Shown here: positions 55,535 to 64,000 of the stretch, in pieces
Position numbering within the stretch: the stretch's first letter is position 1
How the letters are laid out: each line of letters opens with the position of its first letter
Source of the DNA: Neurospora crassa OR74A
Lineage: Eukaryota; Ascomycota; Sordariomycetes; Sordariales; Sordariaceae
NCBI RefSeq assembly: GCF_000182925.2
Contig: NC_026506.1
Span: forward strand, 3,968,001-4,032,000
Direction: 5' to 3'
DNA length: 64,000 nucleotides
The notes under the pieces: generated by a model
Databases searched by the model: none
What the model saw: only the letters and a program-made list of their open reading frames with translations
What the model was told of the DNA's origin: nothing
Made by a program: the position numbers and the translations under genes

Positions 55535-58500
55535 AGACAGTCTGCGCCAGAATACACTGAGTCCTTCCATTTCTAAAATCCTTCACCCATTTCGATACTA
55601 TCGCTCATCGATGAGGTTATCGTCGTCTAATCTGTATTAAGCAATGAAGCAATGAAGCATAGAAAAATAGTTCGAAAAGAAAGAACAGCGGAGTAACTGG
55701 ATGAGGACGGCTACAGCCGTCCGAACAAAGAACCTCACAAGAGATGCAGATATGGTAGGTGTAGGTATCCACGCTTCAATAATACAGCGGGCGTTGCTTG
55801 AACTCGGGATCCAGCATCGCACCGGTATCTGAAAACTATTTTCCCCAATGGTCCAAAAATCAGGAACATCTCGATGATGCCATTGGTGGCTGCTTCCAAG
55901 TACCTGTTCGGGTGTCGGAAGGGTTTGTTTGATGGGTTCTCCCAGTTGTGATAGGCCCAAAATTCATAAGAAATGAAAAATGCCATTGGCGAGCAAATGT
56001 GAAGGTACAATCACCTCAGAATTGACTACCTCAGTCAGCTTTCGAATATCAGTCCGAGAATTGTAGCTTGTCTGAGTGCTTGCCACACCCTCTTTGCCAT
56101 GGGCCCGCAGAGAGCAAAGTGCGAGTGGTAGCTGTCCTCAGAGGCTGTTTCTCTTCTCACTAGAGGTGGTTTCTGGGGGAAAAGACCTGGAGAGTGAAAA
56201 AAGAAAGAGTCAAGGTTGCCTGGGAGAAAACAATCGCTCGTGTGAGGAGGTAGGCGAAACCTGCATGGCCCAAGGCGTAAGGCCAAGTTCAGAAGTGTAA
56301 GTGTCGGTGCATTTGCACAGCCCCCCCTTGCGAGACTCGTCGTCCTCCAATTGTAGTTGAGCTGATGGACGGCACTTTCTTGGTCAACATAGATGCCTCG
56401 CGACTGACTTTCTGAAGCGGGAGTTTGTTCATTTGGAAAGGGGTGTATGGAATAAACCATTCTGTGAGGTGATTGCCATGTTTTCTCGCCTGGGATTTTT
56501 TTTCCCAACCCCCCCAGCACGCATGCACTAACAATTATCACTGCAAGCCATCGTGCAGTTAGCGACTCGACGCGATTCGAGGCAAACAAGCTCCGTCATG
56601 CATCCATTCATCGACACATCGTAGGTAGGTAGCATGTGGGAAAAAGATGAAAAATAATACCATACGTAGATAATAGTTAAGATGGATCAGACGAAGAGAA
56701 TTGCATGATGATGAAGGGTATCGCATAGCGTTGTGCTGGGGATGGAACAAAGTCAGGCCAAGCTGAGTGGGCCTTGGAAAGCCACTCAGCCAACACCTTC
56801 CACAACAGCCACACCAACTGCGCACTGACAAGTTGCAGCTTATCTTCTCTGGTCCTTTTCAGCCTGCCTTAAGCGCAAAACTCTGCTAGAGCCTGTTAGT
56901 AAGTAACTAAACATAATCCTTACATGGACTTGCGCACCGCCACATCTAAGCAAACAGGATCACACGTTGCATCAGGCCGTTGGGCGCCTAACGAAATGAA
57001 ATGAATTATTGCATGCAGCTTCCATCCGTCAGCTCTCTTTCCACCTGTCCTTCAGTTCTCTCCAACCTTTGTGCCAAAGAACGACAGCAAATGCTCATGT
57101 CTTGGCCGTTTTCTATTGACTCCGTCCGTCACGAATGCTCGATCAAAGGAGGCTTGGGCGAGGCTTGCATAATTGAGAGCAGTCACCGTCGGGCTGCTCC
57201 CAGCAATCACCGCCAAAATCCCGACATTGACAGAACTGAGCCGTGCGACCGCCCAAGTGGGAAGCTTTGGGACCAACAACAGCTGCGATCATGACGGCAA
57301 GCGATAATCGAGGAACATCGTGACGACAAGTACATAATGTGCCATCGACGTGCTCGACATTCCGCTGCGAATTCCCTTCGTCTCTTACTACGCGATCTCG
57401 ACCACGAGAACAGACGAGAAATAAGATGAACCAAAAGAAGAGATGGAACAGAAAGGGAATATTTGAAGCTGCGGAAACGGTGACGGGCATAGGGAGAAAG
57501 AGAAGGATAGAGACAATGACGACAGATAACTCCATATCTCGATGACTCGAACTCTCCCTTTTCTGCCGGCGTAGCATGGTGTCAATCAACATATCGATTC
57601 CCAACACTCAATCATCGCAAGAACAAATGCATGTGCCTCTCCTGCCATCAACGGCCGGCTGCTGAAACAGCCGTCTCCCTGCTTAGGGCTACGATATGTT
57701 CGACGAAGAGATAAGAGGCGACGGTGGTGCCAGTGTCGGACCAAGTCATTGCGAGAACCAGAAGTCTCGCGTTCGGGAAGGAGTATACCCCTGAGCCTGG
57801 CATGCAACAGCAACGCGCCGATGCGGAGAGGGTCGGGGAGGCGCACGTCGTAGGCCAGCCAGGGGTTCTCCGGCGTGGACACAGCAAGCCTTGAGGTCCT
57901 GAAGAAGACGAAAATGACATTATGTAGTACGGCTGACAAACAGTGGAGGAGGTAGGCGTCTCGGCTAGGTTCAGTTGCCTACCTAGGTACTCAGGGACGT
58001 GTGCTCTCACGATGTGATTAGCGCCATCCGGCCAGTCCGTAGCGAGGCGCCGGCCCTACCTGCGCCGGCAGACTTTTGTTTCATGCGGCGGCGTGACTTA
58101 CGTTACTTTTCGGAACGTGTAGCACCTGCGCGGCGCCCTTCGGAATATAGATCGTGCGACATGAACAACGATGTGGCTACGTTGGCGTTTGTTCGTTTCC
58201 TTGACAACAGATACCAAAACTTGCGCCGAAAGGGAAATGACGGTGTGTGCGCTCAGCCTTGTTGAGTTTATGATGATGGGTGTGCACAATTGATTTCCCA
58301 ACAGGAGCTCCTCTGATTAGCTTGGTATCACCTCGAGTCTTTAGTGAGCACCAGCCACTCTCGGCATGGTGTCTCAGAATGCCGAGTGGTTTGCTCGGTA
58401 CCTCTAGGGTCGTTGAGCTTAGATCCCGTTCCTGTTTTCTTTCTATTTTACACACGATGCATCGAGGCTCACTTGTAAGGTACCCACCTGTCTGAAATGT

Positions 58501-59236
58501 CTGGCAAACATCAGTGGAGCTGGAGAAGACCTGGCTCAAGGATTGGAGATGGCCTCACTCTAAGTTGAACACTAAGTCAGTCACTTTAGCAATTCTATCT
58601 TTGGTCGATCTCTCCAACTTAGGTCGACCTCAAACTATTTCCTTGTCTGGAGCTCAGCATGGACAAGGGCAACTTAACTTGGCTCGCCTGGTATTCTTTT
58701 GAAGACGGCCCGGGTCCTTTGACATGACCGATTCCATGCCCCATGATCAACCAATCATTCAGCATAATGTAAGTGCGTATCCATTGTCGAATCTCGGTCC
58801 GAAACAAGCGCAAGGAGAAGACAGTCAGGTAATTCAAAGTGCTCTGGTCTCGAGCGGAATGGAATACAATTGACTCCTTCTAACAGGGGCAGGACGTGTC
58901 AACGTTCTCGTGATCGGGACTCGATACCGCGCTATGCTATGTCTGCTCAAAACTCCATCACAAGCAGCCTGGGCTACCCCTGAACTCCCCGCACTTGCCC
59001 GGAATAGTGATCGATCTGTAAATACCGACTAGCCGTAAATACCAAAAGTATGGTAAATTTCATGTAAAATTGACAGCTTTCACCATCTTTGCCCCGTCAT
59101 GTGACTGATACCTGGGTTTTATCATGTTTTTAGCCGTTACACCGACCACACGGCCATGGTGAAAATGCTTAGTATAGAAGGTGTACGGACCATTGAATTA
59201 GTGGTAAATTCAGTAAAGATATAATTACATGAAGAA

Positions 59237-59638
59237 ATGCTTAATTTTCAGAATGAATCGATCTCTAACCAAGGACCAAAGAATCCGCCGAAAATCCAAA
59301 CCGCCCAAGGGAATCGCCCAAGCGGAATTCCACCATGTCCGGCATCGGCGTTTCTGACCATCGGCTTCGCCTGCCAGCTTTGCTCCTTCTCGACCAACAC
59401 CAAGCGCGACCACACCCGACACCTTGCAACTCGCAAACATCGGAAAAATACGAATATCGGCCTGGGGGGCATAGATGAAAGGCCGGCTGGGTGGATTCAA
59501 CTGTCCCGTTCCGCATTGCAAGTATAGTGCTGCTGCAGGAGAGATGATGTCTTCTCGAGAGGACAACCTGTGGAGACACATCCGCCAGGTTCACATGATC
59601 AAGAAGCAGAGGTACCTAGGTGATGATGCATGCCACTA
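59237..59638 (+). pseudogene. Relic of a two-finger C2H2 gene, frameshifted
   Basis: Finger 1 (CQLCSFSTNTKRDHTRH then LATRKH) is in the frame starting at 59237. Finger 2 (CPVPHC then SSREDNLWRHIRQVH) follows at 59502 in a different frame, which runs to a stop near 59638. No GT-AG intron fits between them. A run of six G at about 59464-59469 lies between the fingers and is a plausible site of a one-base change. Upstream there is no sign of the usual N-terminal exons. Both fingers closely resemble those at 53.0 and 63.5 kb, so this is a degraded member of the same family. Confidence 0.75.
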
Positions 59639-60538
59639 GGGGTTGCTGGGAACCCTCTGTTCCTGCATCGGCCGGCTGCACACGCAAAGCAAATCCCGTC
59701 GGCAATCCCTATCGCATTGCCGACTCGCTACAAGACCTGATCCGTCCCCCCCTCTGATGTCTGGGCTGGGTGTCCTTGTTCCTGTTGGGTCCCCTTTTTT
59801 CGGTGTCGGGCGGGTACCTGGCAGGGAATGCCATGTGCGGAGATAAGGATCGGGCTTTGTGACTGGACGTGCCCTGCAATGGCGGGATGCAGTCAGTGGA
59901 ACTGATCTGCCGCGTCATCCAGAGCGAGACTCGGTGCGAGCCGGGGCCGTGCAGAACCGTTGGCTGGTCCTTGTCTAGTGTTCCTATATGATCAACCCTT
60001 TATTGACGGTGTAAATAGTTCATACTGTTGTACTATGCCAAACTTTGAAGAACTTGCAGAACTTATGTCTAGAGGTAGTGACTTGTTCTGATGCAGCTAA
60101 GTAGCGCTACAGTGGCCAGCGCCTCCTCAAGGTAAATTAGTCGATTCCCCCCCTCCCCCCCCCCCCTTGATTCCTCCACACCCACCCACACGTTCCCCTA
60201 CAGTGACTAAAACGCTGCAAAAGCTGATGAACTGAGGTATCTGCAGATGTAGAAAGTGAATATGATGAAGACAAAGATTGACTAGATTTGGACTTGGCAC
60301 AAGATAGACTCCTTGCAGTGTTAACGGAATACTGTGTAGTACCCGTACTACCGACCTCTCCCCCACTGCACCTCGTGCCCCTGCCACGTAGGTGGCATTC
60401 GATAATCTCCGACAGCTCAGGTCGCATCCCGCTACATACCGCAGTGGAAATATAAGCAAGGTAGGTAGGCCACTTGGGGGGTCAGTCGCCTCCTCTGGTT
60501 TCCGAGCACTCTTTTGGCAAGTAGCCTACTTTTTACAG
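59639..60538. other. Gene-poor spacer
   Basis: No gene supported. A C-rich run of about 17 bases lies near 60147-60167. Confidence 0.5.
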
Positions 60539-60990
60539 GTAGGCTACTTGAAAATCACGACCTCTGATTGGCCGGATTTAGGTATAAGATGATAAAAGCT
60601 AAAGACCCCTATAAGGACCTTCTGGAAGGCCTTTATAAGGGTCATTGGTAGTAGCTACTATAGTGGTTTTCTTAGTGCACCTCTTAGTACCTAGTCTTCG
60701 ACTTCGAAGTCTGGATGAGGGTATTCACATTTCTCTACGAAACTTTCCGCGCGAAAAAAGACTACCACCAGCGGGATTGAACTGGTGATCTTAAGAAAGA
60801 AGGTAACGACAAGAACCATTAAGCCACTGGCCCAATTGGTTAATAAAGACTTTTATTCCTTTTCCCTATATAGGAAGGAGTAATTCCTCAGCTATATGTT
60901 AGACTTAGAATTTTTAGCAATTCTTTTAGTGGACCTTATAGTGTACTAAAGATTCGGCCAATTAGAAGACCTAATTTTCAAGTAGCCTAC
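60539..60990. mobile_element. MITE-like element, 452 bp, enclosing a tRNA-like Pol III promoter
   Basis: The ends are perfect 17-bp inverted repeats, GTAGGCTACTTGAAAAT at 60539-60555 and its complement at 60974-60990. Weaker pairing continues inward for about 25 bp (TGATTGGCCGGAT against ATTCGGCCAATTA). An inner imperfect inverted repeat lies at 60604-60643. Additional copies of the 12-bp end motif lie just outside at 60518-60529, 60997-61009 and 61034-61046. The superfamily is not clear, as I see no clean target duplication. Confidence 0.75.
60765..60835 (-). ncRNA. tRNA-like sequence with A and B boxes inside the MITE
   Basis: On the - strand an A box TGGCTTAATGG and a B box AGTTCAATCCC are about 35 bases apart and are followed by TCTTTTTT, a Pol III terminator. 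The acceptor and anticodon stems do not pair, so it is not a working tRNA. It resembles the tRNA-derived head of a SINE, or a decayed tRNA gene trapped in the element. Confidence 0.45.
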
Positions 60991-61913
60991 TCAAATCAAG
61001 TAGGCTACTCAACGCAGGTAGACTTCTAGCCTTCAAGTAGGCTACCCAACTTCTTGATTTTTCCGCTACGGTACCTCCGTTGTCACGGGGTGGTAGTTAA
61101 CATGCCTATATACCTAATGCGCACTTCGTATTCTGCCTTGCAAGCAGAATTCCGTCTATCTTTTATCGGATCGTTTGGGGACCTGGCTATAGTGCACGCC
61201 TAGCCTGTCATATCCATCTTCCATTTCACAGGTGGATAAAAGGCTACCTTAGGTACCTTACCTTAGGTACATTCCGATGGAATTCCTGCACTTCGTCTTC
61301 TTGGTCAAAAAACCACACTATCCCGAAAGTTATTACATCTTTGTTGAACAGTGCGAGGGGAATAATGCTTCATAATGGTGAGCACCTGGCAGTTATGAAC
61401 GTGACTATAAGTGGTGCAGAGCTAGGTAGGTACTGCTACAGCCCATCCAAGGACCTCGACTGTTCCAGATCGGATTCGGATTGTGAATACTCATTGTAGC
61501 ACGACTAAGAAAAGCTTAATTGACCAGACAGGACCACATCCATATCAGATAGCATATAACGTTAATATCCGGGGTGTATGTGAGAGAGGGCGTAGTGTGC
61601 TGCTTCACTAGTTCTCTACTATTTCCAAGATGTCTCTGGTGTACTGGTGTGCTAGCTGTACACCCAGACGTGTAGTTTATAGTGGACTCAAATGTCAAGC
61701 GTCTGTCCTTGCCTAATTACACTAAAGAAAAAGTGGGATATACAATTATTAACCAATCATTGGTGTTAGGTGCCTGATTGTCCTGCGAAACTTTGGCGCC
61801 TGTAGCTAGTCACAGGGGGCAGATTGCAACGGAATCCGTCGGTGTTCTAGAAGGATGCCGTGCTGCTCGCGGTTCGTAGGTGAGTCAGGTTCCCCTTGTT
61901 GATCCAGCTAACT
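60991..61913. other. Gene-poor spacer with end-motif copies
   Basis: Holds further CAAGTAGGCTAC copies at its left end and a doubled CCTTAGGTAC motif at about 61,245-61,270. No gene seen. Confidence 0.5.
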
Positions 61914-62118
61914 ATCTCTTTCGCCGATCAAATTTATCCTTTTAGCGCGCCCCGTAAAAATCAAGCGACTACTTTTGAGGTACTGGCAGAGAAGTCTTAT
62001 CACACTCAAGATGAGGTAGAGAAAGGTAGCTGATAAGAAAATTGTTGCTGAACTGCATATCCAATTGGATAAACCCCTTGTCGGCGCTAAAAGGATAAAT
62101 TTGATCGGCGAAAGAGAT
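61914..62118. mobile_element. MITE-like element, 205 bp, with perfect 35-bp terminal inverted repeats
   Basis: Positions 61914-61948 and 62084-62118 are exact inverted copies over 35 bp, beginning ATCTCTTTCGCCGATCAAAT. The 135-bp centre has no coding potential. TAAC occurs near both outer edges but not flush with the repeats, so the target duplication is uncertain. Perfect identity suggests a young insertion or gene conversion between the arms. Confidence 0.85.
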
Positions 62119-63463
62119 GGTAACGGCCCACCATATCCATCCGGTGTAACGCCGACGATCTTGACATGTCTTCGCAGGTTATTCTTGCCACTGCGACCCT
62201 GGCTAGGTAGGTTGCCTTACTGACGCCTTGTGCTTTCTCTTCTTGAGGTGACACTGATAATCGCGGTTCGTCTTCGGCGAGATCCAGCCTTCGTTGCGGT
62301 CGGTTGGAGCGGCTGCCGTCAACACTGATGTTGGAAAACGAAATCTGCCTTGCGGTCTACCCCATGGACTAGGTAGCCGGGTGCTTCACAGGAGTTGCAT
62401 CGATCCAAAACACAGGAGGTCTGCAAGAACATTCCGATCTCAAGAGAAGAGGAGCAAATGGACACAACTGCAAAGGCCATTGAAGCGTTCTTTGGTTACA
62501 GAAAAAAAAAGAAAAAAAAAAAGGACATACCCAACCCATTTGTTCCGGGCCTTCAAGGTTCATCGTTGTGGTTGCGTCCGCCGTTAGCCGCTACAAACCA
62601 ACTCTGGTGTCGAGGCCGCCGCAGAGCTACGGGCCCGATGACGGGATCGCCTTGGTCAGTGGGACCTGGATCGTCAATCCACTTTCGCTTATCCAGCTAG
62701 CGCAAGATTTACCGTTGTACCGTCGTTTCGAATCTCAGCTCTGGAACTGGCCAGACTCCCACTCTTTCCCAGGAGAGAGTGTTCCACATACAAGGCCGAT
62801 CAGTAACAGACCCGGGTGACCGCTGCAGCGCGCGGTCTACACTCTAAGGTCTTGGTCCTTTTGTTCAGTTTCGGAGATCCAAAATGTCAAAGGTCGGTTG
62901 TCCGGTTGGGGTGGTGCACACAACCTTCCATCCCCCGATGTCGGAGGACAATAGTTTTTTGAGTTAAGGTAGGTAGGAACGGGATTCAGGCTTGGCGATA
63001 AGCGTTTATCGTTGATCACTGCTGTATCAGCGCAGCAATAGTGGCTGCCTGTTAGTGCACCATCTGAGCGACCCCGCGCTGGAGGTGTACAGGTACGGTA
63101 ATGACAATTGTAGGATGCAATCAATATCAATTAACGTTCCGTAATATAAAGCAGACAGGAAAAGTATTAACCAACACTCTAAGTATAGTTTCCAATTCTC
63201 TGAACGACATGTGTATAATAGCATCGTCTCATCGCTGAACAAAGGAATTATGGTCACAGGTAACTGAAACAGATGCAGACAGGAAAGAAAGACAAACAGT
63301 AGAGGGGATAAGCGAAGACAATATAGGAGCCTAACGTAGGTAGAAAAAGAGATTGTAGAAGGAAAATGGAATACAGCCAGCTGTATAGTGATTTAAAAAA
63401 ATAAGACATCCAACTTCTAACGATGTTTATATAGCATCCAGGCATTGCAGAACACTTCGATCC
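62119..63463. other. Gene-poor spacer
   Basis: No gene supported. It includes an A-rich stretch near 62,500-62,522 and the 3' flank of the last C2H2 gene. Confidence 0.5.
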
Positions 63464-64000
63464 TCACGCTGTCGACCTGATAGGATGCGCAGTCTTCATA
63501 TGCCTCCACAAGTTGTCCTCGCGAGTGAAAGTCTTCCCGCCTTCATGGGAGTATTCGCAACCCTGCGCTAGGCAGTGGAATCCCGGGACGGCGGCACCAC
63601 TCCCGCTCCCGCTGCCGTCGCTAGTCTTTTTCTGATGTTTCTTGGTTGTGAGATGGCGCTCGTGGTCCCGTTTTGTCTGCGAAGAGGTACCACAGTCGGT
63701 GCAGTGATAGCGAGCAGTCGCGCGGGTGTTGGGGCTGCGACCTTCATTGCCTGATGGAGATGGGGTACGGGATGTGGTGTCTGGGGTGGAGGAGGGCAGG
63801 CTGCCGGGGTTAATGGAAGATGATTCCAGAACCCGAACGGTGGGACGCTCTAGGGACGTTAAGTTGACGGTTTGAGGAGGGGCTGGAGCAGAAGGCTGAG
63901 ACAAATTGTCGTGATAGACCGTGTCAAGGACCGGGATGGTGTTTCCATCCACGCCCTCCAAAGATTGCATAACTCCCTCGTCCTGAAGGTCCTGGAAGTG
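63464..64000 (-). CDS. Two-finger C2H2 zinc-finger protein, 5' end outside window
   Basis: The frame is open from the window edge (HFQDLQDEGVMQSLEG) to the stop at 63464. The stretch before M at 63970 resembles the corresponding exon of the gene at 53 kb (DFQGFKLEGLN), so the coding region probably continues past 64000 and M63970 is not the true start. Finger 1 is CTDCGTSSQTKRDHERH then LTTKKH. Finger 2 is CLAQGC then FTREDNLWRHMKTAH. The linker before the fingers is Pro/Ser/Thr-rich. It is the closest visible relative of the 59-kb relic (TKRDH, REDNLWRH shared). Probably nuclear and DNA-binding; targets unknown. Confidence 0.8.
   Translation of the reverse strand, partial: HFQDLQDEGVMQSLEGVDGNTIPVLDTVYHDNLSQPSAPAPPQTVNLTSLERPTVRVLESSSINPGSLPSSTPDTTSRTPSPSGNEGRSPNTRATARYHCTDCGTSSQTKRDHERHLTTKKHQKKTSDGSGSGSGAAVPGFHCLAQGCEYSHEGGKTFTREDNLWRHMKTAHPIRSTA

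Larger units (their letters stand above)
54020..59236. other. Gene-poor region, 5.2 kb
   Basis: I support no gene here. It contains a 27-bp tandem duplication (54417-54470), a GC-rich hairpin (54526-54540), a 65-bp palindrome (55470-55534) and several TACCTAGG-type motifs. The longest open frames (for example 56035-56589 and 57143-57607 on -) have no domain and irregular composition. Confidence 0.55.

Noticed and set aside
56035-56589. 184-residue open frame on - starting with a hydrophobic segment
   Set aside because: The start resembles a signal anchor, but the rest has no pattern or domain and the region is otherwise gene-free.
57143-57939. Two overlapping open frames on -
   Set aside because: Irregular composition, no homology and no plausible splicing between them.
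60765-60835. A working tRNA gene
   Set aside because: Internal promoter boxes are present, but acceptor and anticodon stems do not pair.

Overview
This window looks like nuclear DNA of a filamentous ascomycete of the Sordariales, most likely Neurospora or a close relative. The grounds are short GT-AG introns with CTAAC-type branch points, long pyrimidine-rich leaders, dispersed tRNA genes (one clearly intron-bearing), recurring TACCTAGGTA-type motifs between genes, and an 8.8-kb block stripped of CpA/TpG but rich in TpA, the footprint of repeat-induced point mutation (RIP). The genus is inference; the sequence has no diagnostic marker gene.

Left half (1-42.6 kb): ordinary gene-bearing DNA. 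In order: a plant-type O-methyltransferase (cut by the left edge), a 2-oxoglutarate/Fe(II) dioxygenase, a DapA-family aldolase, a tRNA-like locus, a REX3-type RNA exonuclease with a GC-AG intron, a two-finger C2H2 protein, tRNA-Gly(TCC), an Arg/His-rich protein of unknown role, an F-box protein, tRNA-Gly(GCC), intron-bearing tRNA-Glu(CTC), a five-exon gene for ribosomal protein eL40 without its usual ubiquitin fusion, a convergent pair of paralogous small secreted proteins, the mitochondrial ABC transporter ATM1, a kinesin-10 (Kid-like) motor, an AIM24 mitochondrial protein, and a tandem pair of MutY-type genes. The downstream MutY copy has lost the catalytic aspartate and the C-terminal Nudix-like domain but keeps its iron-sulphur cysteines.

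Middle (43,156-51,998): one DNA transposon of the PIF/Harbinger superfamily, with about 34-bp terminal inverted repeats and a TAA target duplication. It holds a stop-riddled DDE transposase on the + strand, a Myb/SANT-like second ORF on the - strand, and a long tandem-repeat-rich centre. The interior is RIP-mutated; the two ends are not.

Right part (52-64 kb): accessory DNA. The transposon ends 122 bp before the start codon of an eight-cysteine small secreted protein. Beyond it lie a C2H2 gene, a frameshifted C2H2 relic and a C2H2 gene cut by the right edge, all from the same two-finger family as the gene at 9.6-11.0 kb. Between them is nearly gene-free sequence with at least two MITE-like elements (205 bp with perfect 35-bp inverted repeats; 452 bp with a tRNA-like Pol III promoter inside), a 65-bp palindrome and other small repeats. 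I see no CRISPR, rRNA or viral element.
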